From positions 1 to 64,000 of the forward strand of contig LJXT01000003.1 of the NCBI GenBank assembly GCA_001314815.1: DNA of 64,000 nucleotides. Reading direction: 5' to 3'. The stretch is from Algoriphagus marincola HL-49 (lineage in GTDB: Bacteria > Bacteroidota > Bacteroidia > Cytophagales > Cyclobacteriaceae). A model generated the notes under the pieces. The model made no database searches. It was not told the origin of the DNA and was given only the letters and a program-made list of their open reading frames with translations. The position numbers were made by a program, and so were the translations under genes. Of this stretch, positions 42,884-52,073 are shown one piece after another. Every line of letters starts with the position of its first letter. The stretch's first letter is position 1.

Positions 42884-44986
42884 ATGAAGTTTTTATTTAA
42901 AACAAGCACAGCATCCTTGGCTTTGACAGCCTTTTCACTGTGCGCTGCTTTTGCGCAGGATGGCTTTTTTGAAAAAAATCAAGCCGAAAGACTGCGTGTC
43001 GAACAGGAGTTTTTGAAATCAGTGGATTTTAGCCGATTCAAAATTCACCATCAGGAACTCACCAAAAACCCGCATATCGCCGGTACAGCAGAAAATGAGC
43101 TGGTACAGCAATACATGAAAAAGATCATGGAAGAAGCGGGAATGGATGTGCAGCTTTATCCATACGATGTCTACCTTCCCAATGATCCCGGCAAATCAGA
43201 ATTGGAAATCGTATCACCGGTACAAATGAAGCTTTCCCAACAGGAGAAAGTCCTTGAAGAAGATCCATTCACCAAAGACGATCGGCTTCACCTAGGATTC
43301 AATGCCTACTCAGGAAGTGGCGACGTGACAGCCGAAGTCGTTTATGTCAACTATGGAAGAAGAGAGGATTTCCAGAAGTTGGAAGCGATGGGAATAGACT
43401 TGACCGGAAAAGTTGTGATAGCTCGGTATGGAGGGAATTTCAGAGGATTTAAGGCAAAATTCGCCGAACAGGCAGGTGCAATTGGTCTCATCGTCTATAC
43501 GGATCCCATCGATAATGGCTTCACCAAAGGGGATGTTTACCCGAAAGGACCTTACTACAATGAAACTACCATTCAGCGTGGATCCATGCTTACCCTAGAC
43601 TGGACAGGAGACCCTTTGACTCCCTACGAGCCAGCACTTCCCTTGGATGGACCTGTGCAAGTAGACAGGTTAGATCCCAAAGATGTGGCATTTCACACTA
43701 TACCCGTGACTCCTATCGGATACGGAGCTGCAGAGGAGATTTTATCGAGAATGAACGGTCAGCCTGTTCCAGAAGGATGGCAAGGAGCCCTTCCTTTTGA
43801 TTATAAAATCGAGGGAGGCGCTGACCTGAAAGTACGGGTGATGGTAGACCAACCCGTAGATTTTGTACGTGTCAATAATGTGATCGGAACCTTCGAGGGA
43901 GCAAAATACCCCGATGAGTGGATCATTCTAGGTTCCCACTTTGATGCCTGGAGCTTTGGTGCTACAGATCCAAACTCAGGAACGGCTATGCTACTGACCC
44001 TAGCTGAAGCGTTGGGTGAACTTGCCAAAAAAGGAATGCGACCAGACCGGTCCATCATGATTGGGCATTGGGATGCAGAAGAACAGGGAATCTTAGGCTC
44101 TACGGAATGGGTGGAGCAACTTCGCGACGAACTTTCTGCGAAAGCCATTACGTACATGAATTTTGACGCTGGGGTTTCTGGAAGAAATTTTGGCGCAGCC
44201 GCTGCCCCTACCCTCAAGAAGCTGATCATCGATGCATCTCAGGAAATCATATATCCGGATTCGACGAAAACGGTGTTTGAAATTTGGGCAGGAAATAATC
44301 CCGAGCCAAGCATTCGGAACCTTGGAGGCGGATCGGATCACATTGGTTTCTACATGCATGTAGGAATTCCTAGCCTAAGTGGTGGTACCGGAGGAGTGAC
44401 TGCTTATCACTCAAATTATGACAACTTCAATTACTACAGCAAATTTGTAGATCCTACCTTCAAAATGGGTGGTGCTGTCGCACAACTTTTCGGATTGGTG
44501 ACGCTTCGAATGGCCAATGCGAATGTTATCCCTTACGATGTACCACGTTATGCACAAGATTTGAAAGGGCATTTTGATCAGGCTGTGAAAAATGTGAAAG
44601 AAATTGCTCCGGAGTTTGAAGATTTCCAACTCGTGAGAGAGGCATTGGTAAGACTGGAAAGAAGCTCTGCCGACTATCAGCAAAAACTAAATCAAGCCAT
44701 GAATTTAGGGACTCTTGATGAAGCGAAGCAGATCCAAATCAATCAGGGTTTGATTGGTTTGGAAAAGAGTTGGATCGATCCTCAGGGCATGTATTACGGA
44801 GACTGGTACAAGTCACTTTATGTCTGTAATGACCCATTTTCTGGCTATGCTTCCTGGATTTTGCCTGGTATTCAGTATGAGGTTGCTATCAATCGAACCG
44901 AAAAACTCGATGAATGGGACGAGCGCTATGCTGCAGCCATATTGGATCTTGCAAGCAAAATTGAAAATCTAGCCGAAATGCTCTGA
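42884..44986 (+). CDS. M28-family glutamate carboxypeptidase II-like peptidase
   Basis: A 700-residue exported zinc peptidase of the PSMA/GCPII type, with a signal peptide (ending AAFAQ), a protease-associated domain (about 105-275, GKVVIARYGGNFRGFK), the catalytic domain with HFDAWSFGATDPNSG (His, Asp), HWDAEEQGILGSTEW (Glu pair), MNFDAG (Asp) and AYHSNYDNF (His), and a transferrin-receptor-like helical dimerisation C-terminus (about 580-700). It removes C-terminal Glu or other residues from peptides. Placed beside exported amidohydrolases and an NlpC/P60 enzyme, it suggests a periplasmic peptide-scavenging cluster. Confidence 0.9.
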   Translation: MKFLFKTSTASLALTAFSLCAAFAQDGFFEKNQAERLRVEQEFLKSVDFSRFKIHHQELTKNPHIAGTAENELVQQYMKKIMEEAGMDVQLYPYDVYLPNDPGKSELEIVSPVQMKLSQQEKVLEEDPFTKDDRLHLGFNAYSGSGDVTAEVVYVNYGRREDFQKLEAMGIDLTGKVVIARYGGNFRGFKAKFAEQAGAIGLIVYTDPIDNGFTKGDVYPKGPYYNETTIQRGSMLTLDWTGDPLTPYEPALPLDGPVQVDRLDPKDVAFHTIPVTPIGYGAAEEILSRMNGQPVPEGWQGALPFDYKIEGGADLKVRVMVDQPVDFVRVNNVIGTFEGAKYPDEWIILGSHFDAWSFGATDPNSGTAMLLTLAEALGELAKKGMRPDRSIMIGHWDAEEQGILGSTEWVEQLRDELSAKAITYMNFDAGVSGRNFGAAAAPTLKKLIIDASQEIIYPDSTKTVFEIWAGNNPEPSIRNLGGGSDHIGFYMHVGIPSLSGGTGGVTAYHSNYDNFNYYSKFVDPTFKMGGAVAQLFGLVTLRMANANVIPYDVPRYAQDLKGHFDQAVKNVKEIAPEFEDFQLVREALVRLERSSADYQQKLNQAMNLGTLDEAKQIQINQGLIGLEKSWIDPQGMYYGDWYKSLYVCNDPFSGYASWILPGIQYEVAINRTEKLDEWDERYAAAILDLASKIENLAEML

Positions 44987-45013
44987 TAAAGAGCTTTCAA
45001 ATGATTGAAAAAT

Positions 45014-45053
45014 AAGAATCCCTGGCTTTTCGGTCAGGGATTCTTTGATTTTA
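45014..45053. terminator. Terminator between convergent M28 and subtilase genes
   Basis: Perfect 11-base arms AAGAATCCCTG and CAGGGATTCTT with a 10-base loop are followed by TTTGATTTT. Position between two convergent stops suggests use by both strands. Confidence 0.85.
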
Positions 45054-45068
45054 AGTATATCCTGAAAT

Positions 45069-46637
45069 TTAGTACACCCCACTCACGGCTGCAGCAGCAT
45101 TCAAATTACCGTAGCCGTACTGAGAACTTTTATTAGGAAACAAGTCTGAACTCTCACGCATTCTTTGCAGTACTTGATCTCTTGTCCAATTTGGATTTTT
45201 TGACCATACCAAAGCTGCAATACCGGAGGTCGTGGCAGTAGCTACTGATGAACCTCCGACAGTCGCTGGATCATTTCCAAAGTTGGCCGTAGTCAATGGT
45301 TTATTATTGCTTCCTGAGCGCTCCATTACAACAGTAAACTCAACCTGCGAGCCAGAATGGCAAGTATCACAACGCTGGTAGCCTGAACCTTCCTTTACTC
45401 CAGTTACGGCAACAGTCTCGGGCATATTAGCAGGGAAAATCACTCCTACCCAATTGGTGAAACTGGTGGAGGTTCCTGCTGCTGCAAAAATCAGTTTTCC
45501 GCGATTGTAGGCGTACCGAACAGCATCAGCCACTTTAGAATTTGAAAAAACGTCGCCAATAGACATGGAAATAATTCGCACATCAGATCGATTGCCTAAT
45601 AGCACCAAAGCCTCAGCAACACCGTCTTTTTCATTTCCTGAATTAACAATCACATCCGAAGTACCCCGAACTGAAATCAAATTACTGTTGTAAGCGACAC
45701 CGACGGCGTTTCCAACAGTATTACGAGGCGATGCAATCACACCTGACATTGCCGTACCATGACCGCATTGATCATCAGGTCCATCGTATCGCTTCCAAAA
45801 CCACCATCCGGTCTTATGTGTACCAAAGCGAAGCACTTGTCTTCCAGATGATTCTCCAGAATTGAATAATCCATTTAACATCGGTTGGTCAGGGGAAAGC
45901 CCGGTATCTATTACTCCAACTGTAATACCTGCTCCTGTACTTTGGGCCCAAGCTTGATCAATTCCCATATCCTCATAATTCCAGGAAGATTTAGCCGATG
46001 GGCTAATTAGTGAAAAGTCTGAAGAGGGAACATTTCCAGGGCTATTTTCGCAGCCTGCATCGCTCAAGATACGGGCATCTGGGTCGTCTTCCTGAAGTAA
46101 GGCATAATCAAACTCATACGATCTAGGCTCTATGTAACGGACTTCTCCCATACTTCGAAGTGTCTGAATCATAGATAAATCCGTGAATTTTACCTCCAAG
46201 AACGGCAAATCTGGATGGATCAATGCATTTTCATCCGCCAAACGATATTTGGGGCTTTGGTTACGATCAAGCGTCTCCTCAATTGTTTGAACAATTTTCT
46301 GAGCGGCGGCCTGCCATTGAGGATCGGTAACTTTTTCGAGACCAATTCTTGAATTAGGCTGGCTTTCCATGCTTGGCTTATACCCTATCGTCAAGATGGA
46401 ATCTGCATGCATCATAGCGGACCAAATCAGCAAATCACTTTGCTCTTCCCATTTGAAATCCCCGGTTTCTTGAAGGGATTTAAAAATCAACTCATTGATC
46501 TGAGTTTGAGGGATGACTTCTTGACTTTGGGATAACTCCGAACTTGGGGAGACCTGTGGCGATTCCTCCTGAGAACAGGACTGAACTATCAGGGCTAAAA
46601 ATAGAAGCCCTGAAAAATACTTCATGGTTTTTCTCAT
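45069..46637 (-). CDS. S8-family subtilase-like lipoprotein with variant oxyanion site
   Basis: A 522-residue lipoprotein (lipobox VQSCSQ; the inner ATG at 46625 is an alternative start). A propeptide-like region (about 30-200) precedes the catalytic domain: VGVIDTGLS (Asp), CGHGTAMSGVIASP (His) and VGGSSVATATTSG (Ser). Where subtilisins have AAGN with the oxyanion-hole Asn, this protein has FAAAGTSTSF, a Thr. A short insertion with CDTCHSGS lies before the Ser. Serine-protease activity is likely but the Asn change is unusual. It is monocistronic, with an exact -7 box upstream. Confidence 0.88.
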   Translation of the reverse strand: MRKTMKYFSGLLFLALIVQSCSQEESPQVSPSSELSQSQEVIPQTQINELIFKSLQETGDFKWEEQSDLLIWSAMMHADSILTIGYKPSMESQPNSRIGLEKVTDPQWQAAAQKIVQTIEETLDRNQSPKYRLADENALIHPDLPFLEVKFTDLSMIQTLRSMGEVRYIEPRSYEFDYALLQEDDPDARILSDAGCENSPGNVPSSDFSLISPSAKSSWNYEDMGIDQAWAQSTGAGITVGVIDTGLSPDQPMLNGLFNSGESSGRQVLRFGTHKTGWWFWKRYDGPDDQCGHGTAMSGVIASPRNTVGNAVGVAYNSNLISVRGTSDVIVNSGNEKDGVAEALVLLGNRSDVRIISMSIGDVFSNSKVADAVRYAYNRGKLIFAAAGTSTSFTNWVGVIFPANMPETVAVTGVKEGSGYQRCDTCHSGSQVEFTVVMERSGSNNKPLTTANFGNDPATVGGSSVATATTSGIAALVWSKNPNWTRDQVLQRMRESSDLFPNKSSQYGYGNLNAAAAVSGVY

Positions 46638-46693
46638 TTTAAAAAGGTTTTGGTTTTGACTATCAGGAATTTACGTTTTCCGATAAAAAATTA

Positions 46694-46701
46694 CAAAGCT
46701 A
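46694..46701 (-). promoter_or_regulatory. Exact -7 box upstream of the subtilase gene
   Basis: On the minus strand TAGCTTTG matches TAnnTTTG and lies 57 bases before the start codon. No good -33 partner is seen at the usual spacing. Confidence 0.38.
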
Positions 46702-46704
46702 TCT

Positions 46705-47619
46705 CTAAAAATAATTGGCACGGAGAATTTGGGCGGAAAGGTATTCCTTCATCTCATCACCTTCCTCTACTTTTATTTCACCGGGTAATCCCAGGATAAA
46801 TCGACCCAATCCAGGAAGCTGAGGCACATTACCTTCGAAAATAAACTGATTACGATTTTCAGTTTTCAGCGAAGGGCGAGCATTTGGATATTCCTCGAGC
46901 ATAAGTTGGTAGGCCTTTTTGCTCATCCGAAGTCTGACATGAAACCGCTTTTTCCCAGTATATCCAAAAAAGGATTCCTCAGGAATTTCATGCTTCTTTT
47001 TATTTTTCCATGCTTCATTGGATACGATCACCTCTCCGATTCGCTCAATTTTGAAAACCTTCATCGAGCCACTTTCCGGTTCGAAAGCATGGATAAATTC
47101 ATAGTTCTTTGAAAATGCGACCGGCTCCACCAAGCGATCACTGACAGAATCACTGTGCAAGGAATAGTAGTCACGAAGCCAGATTTGTCGCTCTTCCTGA
47201 ATTCCTTTCCCAATTTCGTCGATAATTCGACCCAAGTTTGCACGAAATAGCTCCTCCGTGCTCTCTCGCAGCTCCGATCGAAGCTGAAGCTTTTGTAAAA
47301 CCGAATCCCGAAGCAGGTTCTTTTTCCCTTTACTTTCGATGATTTCTCTTAGCCATTGACTTTCTTCAGCAGAAAAAGTAGAAAAATTCATTGTATCCAT
47401 ACTCCCGGGATACTCCGCTAATTTGTACTTGCTAAACTCCTTTTCCACCTTAAAACCCAAGGATTCTAGAAGTTTAAAATATCGGTAGATTGTCCGAACA
47501 TCAGTTTCTAACAGTTCTGCCAATCGATGTACCGGCTTCCCAATATTCCCTCTAAGAAGATTGATTAATTTGAAAACACGGAGAATTTTTTGCTGCTCTA
47601 CTTTTCCTGATGCTGCCAT
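46705..47619 (-). CDS. WYL-domain transcriptional regulator
   Basis: A 304-residue regulator with an N-terminal helix-turn-helix (about 8-60, KPVHRLAELLETDVRTIYRYFKLLE, as in YafY/DeoR types) and a WYL/WCX ligand-binding region (about 145-300). The WYL core is divergent (MKVFKIERIGEVIVSNEAW). Such proteins sense small molecules or nucleic acids; some act as repressors of defence or stress genes. It is divergent from the GT39 gene, with a near-perfect 10-base dyad between them that may be its operator. Confidence 0.85.
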   Translation of the reverse strand: MAASGKVEQQKILRVFKLINLLRGNIGKPVHRLAELLETDVRTIYRYFKLLESLGFKVEKEFSKYKLAEYPGSMDTMNFSTFSAEESQWLREIIESKGKKNLLRDSVLQKLQLRSELRESTEELFRANLGRIIDEIGKGIQEERQIWLRDYYSLHSDSVSDRLVEPVAFSKNYEFIHAFEPESGSMKVFKIERIGEVIVSNEAWKNKKKHEIPEESFFGYTGKKRFHVRLRMSKKAYQLMLEEYPNARPSLKTENRNQFIFEGNVPQLPGLGRFILGLPGEIKVEEGDEMKEYLSAQILRANYF

Positions 47620-47670
47620 ATTCGGATCTTTTTGAATTAAAAAAGGACCCTAAACTATCACTTTGAAAGT

Positions 47671-47696
47671 AATTATTGACTTTTTTGTCAGTAATT
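47671..47696. promoter_or_regulatory. Near-perfect 10-base dyad between WYL regulator and GT39 gene
   Basis: AATTATTGAC and GTCAGTAATT (one mismatch) flank a T6 spacer in the 138-base divergent gap. Size, symmetry and position fit the binding site of the adjacent HTH-WYL protein. Confidence 0.5.
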
Positions 47697-47757
47697 GTCG
47701 TGAATAAATTATTTCTTCTTTTCAAAAAGGGAATTGAAATCGCCTAATTTTGGAAGT

Positions 47758-49344
47758 ATGCATAGGAATGAAAGCGCTGTGTTTTCAAGGAATTGGCCTT
47801 CTGTTGTTTTATGGGGAGGATCGATCTTTCTTTTTGGCTACTGGTTTTTTGGTTTTGACGGGATTACTTTCAGCGATGATGTGTATTACCTGCTTGCAGG
47901 AAGAGATTTTTGGGAGGGAAAAATGGCCACAAACGATTATCACTTTTCTAGTCGCTGGGGCGCTTACATACCCGCAGGATTAATTGTGCATTGGTTTGGG
48001 ATGAATCCCCATTGGGCATCGGCAATATCACTCTTAGCCTACCTGATTACATTTCTATTGCTCATTCGCCTGCAATCAGGAAAAGAAGGAAAGTTGGTTT
48101 TTAGCATTTGGATGCTCACGCAGGTATATTTGCTGCACTTTTTGACCAAGGTATATCCTGATGCTTTATTGGTACTATGCGTTGCTTTTGTGGTTTTCGC
48201 ATCGACCTTTCGCTTTCAAAAGCCCTTTTTGGCAGCTTTAGGAATCATTATTGGCTTTTTCGTGGGAATGGTTACCAAAGAAACCATGGTCTTATTGGGT
48301 ACTTTTCCCATTCTAATTTTATATTTTGACTGGAGGTCAAAAAAAATGAATTTATCCTTTCTAGGCTATTTGATTGCTTTGGGCTTATCCGTCATACTTC
48401 TTTATTTGGCTTATTTCTGGTGGAAGTTTGGAGATCCTTTCTACCGGGTTTCCTCTATCAATGCAGGGCATTACGTTTCTGAATTTACCTACGCAGACAA
48501 AGGCTGGAAAAGTATATGGAGACGATTGAGCTATTTGCCAATCACCACCTTTGTAGAACGCATTTATTGGCCTTGGATAGTCTTTGCTATTCCTGGAATT
48601 TGGAATGCTTTAAAGACAAAAAAACCAATAGATCTTGAGTTTTCTTTGGCTTTCCTGTCGCTCTTAATCGGTTTTTGGTTTATGAGTTCTACCCTCGAAC
48701 TCTACAATCCCATTTACCTGAACCCACGTCACCTGATCGTGATCGTTCCGATAATGGCATTTTTAATTGGCAGTGGTTGGAAAACTTGGAAGACTAACCC
48801 TAAAATGAAATGGACAATAATGTCCTTAATGATTCTAGGTGTCACCATCAGTGTATTTCAAAATGACTGGAAAACTGCGGCTTTTCAGGGGGTTCTTGCA
48901 GTCCTACTTTTCCTTCCAAAATCAAGCTGGCAACTTGCAGCATTTAGCTTAGTCCTCATAGGTCCAGCTATCTTGGCTATTCAGTATCAAAAAGGCTTAA
49001 AAGATTATCAAAATTTAATTAAATCGTTAAATAAGGAGCTATTATCTCCTGAAAATCAAACACCTATACTAGTAAACAACTTCATTTATTTCAGCAGAGA
49101 AGTACTCATACCAGAACAAGGTTTAACTGATAAAAAACTTATTCCTATAGAAAGTGCTGATTCTTTGATACGAACCGCTCCGGAAGAAATTCGGGTCTTT
49201 ATCTACAAGTATTACCAGCACGCTTATCCTCAAGAGGAAGAGGATATTAGACCGTTGGGAAGCCTACTCGAACCTTCCTACCAAATGCAGGAAGGTCAAG
49301 TAGATGGTCAGATTGAAATTCAAGTTTATAGAAGAAGGGATTAA
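47758..49344 (+). CDS. GT39-type membrane glycosyltransferase
   Basis: The ATG at 47758 is chosen over the TTG at 47734. The 528-residue protein has about ten to eleven membrane helices. The first periplasmic loop carries FSDDVYYLLAGRDFW, the Asp-containing motif of GT39 (PMT/ArnT-like) enzymes that use polyprenyl-phosphate sugars, and the C-terminal soluble part (about 410-528) is periplasmic. It probably transfers a sugar to lipid or protein. A TAATTTTG -7-like element lies immediately upstream, implying a very short or absent leader. It is not in an operon with known envelope genes. Confidence 0.75.
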   Translation: MHRNESAVFSRNWPSVVLWGGSIFLFGYWFFGFDGITFSDDVYYLLAGRDFWEGKMATNDYHFSSRWGAYIPAGLIVHWFGMNPHWASAISLLAYLITFLLLIRLQSGKEGKLVFSIWMLTQVYLLHFLTKVYPDALLVLCVAFVVFASTFRFQKPFLAALGIIIGFFVGMVTKETMVLLGTFPILILYFDWRSKKMNLSFLGYLIALGLSVILLYLAYFWWKFGDPFYRVSSINAGHYVSEFTYADKGWKSIWRRLSYLPITTFVERIYWPWIVFAIPGIWNALKTKKPIDLEFSLAFLSLLIGFWFMSSTLELYNPIYLNPRHLIVIVPIMAFLIGSGWKTWKTNPKMKWTIMSLMILGVTISVFQNDWKTAAFQGVLAVLLFLPKSSWQLAAFSLVLIGPAILAIQYQKGLKDYQNLIKSLNKELLSPENQTPILVNNFIYFSREVLIPEQGLTDKKLIPIESADSLIRTAPEEIRVFIYKYYQHAYPQEEEDIRPLGSLLEPSYQMQEGQVDGQIEIQVYRRRD

Positions 49345-49431
49345 TTTTTTAAGACCGTTTAAAGGCCTATATAATTAATGGTTCCACTTCAACAGGACAA
49401 TGCTTTGTAGAATAACTTTCAAATCGACATT

Positions 49432-50301
49432 CTATCTCTTCTTCTGACCAATCGCAAATACCCGATTCACATTGAATCCAAGTCTAAATTCTTCACCGGG
49501 TACTCCATTGCCTCCGGCTAGCAAATAGGGTTCGTTTAACGCCTGAGAAGTCACAAAATACATTTGAAACACGTGTCCACCAGCCTCCACGTCCCAACCT
49601 ATTCCAAAATTGCTTCGAAGATCTGTATTCAAATTTGGGATGTATTGCAAAGTCAGCGAAGAGCGCTCTCCGACTTTAAACTTCCCGCTAAAACCGAGAG
49701 CAAGATAGAAATTTTCGCTTCCTTCAATTTGATAAACAGGCCTAGGGTCTACAAAATAAGCCATCATTGGACTCAGCTGCAGGCTGATTCTATCAGTGAA
49801 CTTTCTGGCAATCATCACCTGAGCGAAGTAATTGCTTCGCTCTGAGAAGTTGGGAGCATTTTCAGGGAGAAAATCATAATTACTGGTATTCACTCCCAAT
49901 CCACCTGCAAGACTGACACTGACTGGCATAGACTCATTTAAGCGCTGCTCAAGCAAATGATATCGACCAAATACCTGGTAAACCTTATCCCGGCTACTTC
50001 TCGAAACTCCAGCCGAAAACTTCTCAGAAAGCGCAAACTCAAAACTAAACTGAATATTTGCACCATTATCCAAGCCAAACAGGTTCTCAACACCTCCATT
50101 CAGCGTACCAAAAGTATGCATGATGGCAAAGTGCATGGTCTTTTTGTCCAAGGGCTCTACAGTAAGCAGATTGATATGCCTGGGAGCATGAAAAATCAGA
50201 TCCACCGGTTGATTTTCATTGACCAGTTTTCGCTCTAATTGTCCCTTCGCAGTAAAGGAAATCAAGCTGCCAATCAATATTAAAGTAAATAGCTTTTGCA
50301 T
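49432..50301 (-). CDS. DUF5777 outer-membrane beta-barrel protein
   Basis: A 289-residue protein with a signal peptide (ending TAKGQ) and a beta-barrel-like body, matching the DUF5777 family of Bacteroidota. Conserved motifs are LIFHAPRHINLLTVEPLDKKTMHFAIMHTFG, and amphipathic strands fill the rest. The start codon overlaps the YceI stop by one base (TGATG). It is the last gene of the Rieske-YceI-DUF5777 operon, and no catalytic motif is present. Confidence 0.75.
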   Translation of the reverse strand: MQKLFTLILIGSLISFTAKGQLERKLVNENQPVDLIFHAPRHINLLTVEPLDKKTMHFAIMHTFGTLNGGVENLFGLDNGANIQFSFEFALSEKFSAGVSRSSRDKVYQVFGRYHLLEQRLNESMPVSVSLAGGLGVNTSNYDFLPENAPNFSERSNYFAQVMIARKFTDRISLQLSPMMAYFVDPRPVYQIEGSENFYLALGFSGKFKVGERSSLTLQYIPNLNTDLRSNFGIGWDVEAGGHVFQMYFVTSQALNEPYLLAGGNGVPGEEFRLGFNVNRVFAIGQKKR

Positions 50302-50849
50302 CAGTTCTGTAGTTTTAGATCTGCCTCAATATGAACCAACTGCTTTTCAGCCAATTCATAGAAGACCAATTTTGGGATTTCTATATCAAAGTCTCCTAAA
50401 AGCACTTCGAAGTCTGCCTGTAATTTCACAAGGCCTTTCTCCTCTTTTTTCAGCATTCCCGGAATTTGAATTTGTTTCTCTTTTCCATGAATTTTGAAAA
50501 TACCTTCTACCTCGACAGCTACCCAATCACCAGAATCTAGGTCAGGTACAGTCAGCATTTTTCCTGTAAACTCTGCAAAGGGGTATTTATCTGTCTCCAG
50601 ATAATTTTCACGCATGTGACGATCCCGTAGTCCTATTCCGGTATCGAGGGTATTCAGGTCCAAGTAGAAATCCACCAAGTTTTTGTCCAGGTCGACCAAT
50701 CCATGGAGCTTCTGAGATACACCATCGAACTCATTCAAAGGAGCTTTGGAAGTGAAAACAGCTTTTCCGTCCTCTGTGACAAAGTTTTGACTGTAGGTCA
50801 AAAAACTGAACGCAGAAAAGAATACGAATAAAACAAGCCTTCTCATCAC
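50301..50849 (-). CDS. YceI-family lipocalin-like protein
   Basis: A 182-residue exported protein with a signal peptide (ending TYSQ). The YceI family has a lipocalin-like barrel that binds isoprenoid or lipid-like molecules. FVTEDGKAVFTSKAPLNEFDG, RDRHMRENYLETDKYPFAEFTG and the closing strand match it. It overlaps the Rieske gene by 4 bases (ATGA) and the DUF5777 gene by 1. With these partners a role in periplasmic quinone- or isoprenoid-related redox chemistry is suggested. Confidence 0.85.
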   Translation of the reverse strand: MMRRLVLFVFFSAFSFLTYSQNFVTEDGKAVFTSKAPLNEFDGVSQKLHGLVDLDKNLVDFYLDLNTLDTGIGLRDRHMRENYLETDKYPFAEFTGKMLTVPDLDSGDWVAVEVEGIFKIHGKEKQIQIPGMLKKEEKGLVKLQADFEVLLGDFDIEIPKLVFYELAEKQLVHIEADLKLQN

Positions 50850-51331
50850 TTGGTGATGGTCAAAATATCATTGCTGATACTGGTGTCAAATCGCTCAAGC
50901 GGTCGATTAGCAGGACCTTGAAGAACGTTTCCTTCTGTGTCAAACTGTGATCCATGGCATGAGCAAGTGAATCGATTGCCTGAATAACTCCAGTTTCTGT
51001 CACAGGCAGAATGGGTACACACAGAAGTCAAAGCGCTGTAGCTTCCTCCCACATTTACCACAAGAGTTTGAGCTTCGATGATAAGCAACCAGCCTCCACT
51101 ATTGGCTAGCCCAGTTTGCTGATTTAGATCAATAGTAATCGTATTTCCTGCTACAGTAATTCCGCTTCCTCCGCCTGTAGGGGGAGTCTGAGGAGTGGTA
51201 TCTCCTTCATCTGAGCAACTGGTAAAAAAAGAAAGTCCAAAGACGGACATAGCGAGTACAGAACCGGATTTTTCCAGAAAAGCTCTGCGGGAATTTGTCA
51301 GATTCCCCGATTTTACTTGAATTGTTTTCAT
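50846..51331 (-). CDS. Rieske 2Fe-2S protein with Tat-like lipoprotein signal
   Basis: A 161-residue protein. The N-terminus has SRRAFLEKSG, close to the SRRxFLK twin-arginine motif, and a lipobox FTSCS at about residue 38, indicating Tat export followed by lipid anchoring. The Rieske domain (about 70-161) has both cluster-binding boxes, CTHSAC and CSCHGSQFD. It lacks the membrane helix of bc1-complex Rieske proteins. It heads the operon with YceI and DUF5777 and probably carries electrons in the periplasm. Confidence 0.9.
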   Translation of the reverse strand: MKTIQVKSGNLTNSRRAFLEKSGSVLAMSVFGLSFFTSCSDEGDTTPQTPPTGGGSGITVAGNTITIDLNQQTGLANSGGWLLIIEAQTLVVNVGGSYSALTSVCTHSACDRNWSYSGNRFTCSCHGSQFDTEGNVLQGPANRPLERFDTSISNDILTITK

Positions 51332-51398
51332 GATAGCTAATGTTTCGTTGGATATACGAGAACAAAAGCCTTTGTGGATTTAAAATGTTTTTTAGAGC

Positions 51399-51926
51399 CT
51401 AAAAATGCCTTCTATCGAGGATCTCTTTGAGGACAATGGCGTTCTTTAAAGAATCTTTATTTTTCACCAATTTGGCGTAAGGGTTTACTTTTTGCTTACT
51501 TCGATATTTGATAAGACGCTCACCGCTGGAAGAGGATGGAATTTCAGGAATTCCTTCAGAGGTTTTGACTGATTTTGGGTCTAAATTTTCGAAAGCGCCC
51601 TTGTAATACTGTATTTCATCATCCTGCTCTTCCAGAGGTTTGTAGGAAGAAGTAGGAACTTTTTCAGCCTTGATAGGCTCGAAGGATTCTCTTCTTTTTG
51701 GTGGGGTTTGAGGTTTGGGCTTTGGCTTGGCTTCCTCCTTGGGCTTACCTTCTTGAATATCCCGGATTTCTTTTAGCAAATCTTCAAAAGTGACCGGCTT
51801 GCTTTCATCTTCGGGAGATTGATTATCAGGCATTTCAGGGTTCTTTGCCTTCTTTTTACCACTTGTGGCCTGATAGATGAAGTAGATGATAATCGCAATG
51901 ATGTAAATAATATTCCCCAAATCCAT
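51399..51926 (-). CDS. Uncharacterised single-helix membrane protein with proline-rich linker
   Basis: A 175-residue protein with an N-terminal membrane helix (IIYIIAIIIYFIYQA), then charged cytoplasmic sequence with a Pro/Lys-rich part (KPKEEAKPKPKPQTPP) and a conserved-looking C-terminus (PYAKLVKNKDSLKNAIVLKEILDRRHF). The C-terminal segment resembles one found in small Bacteroidota proteins of unknown function. It is monocistronic, upstream of the Rieske operon on the same strand with 67 bases between. Confidence 0.6.
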   Translation of the reverse strand: MDLGNIIYIIAIIIYFIYQATSGKKKAKNPEMPDNQSPEDESKPVTFEDLLKEIRDIQEGKPKEEAKPKPKPQTPPKRRESFEPIKAEKVPTSSYKPLEEQDDEIQYYKGAFENLDPKSVKTSEGIPEIPSSSSGERLIKYRSKQKVNPYAKLVKNKDSLKNAIVLKEILDRRHF

Positions 51927-52073
51927 AGCTCAAGATAGATATTCTAGCCGATAATTTATCAAGGCTACCTTTGCTAATTATAAATTATGACCCAAATTAA
52001 TCGCTGACATGCAAATCAGAACAAATTATTTTAGTTTGCGTGATTAATGAGGTTCAATTTTAATACTAACACC

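Noticed and set aside
44093-44359. Minus-strand ORF with HVETNVIRSASK-type protein
   Set aside because: Antisense of the M28 catalytic region; the plus frame carries the zinc motifs.
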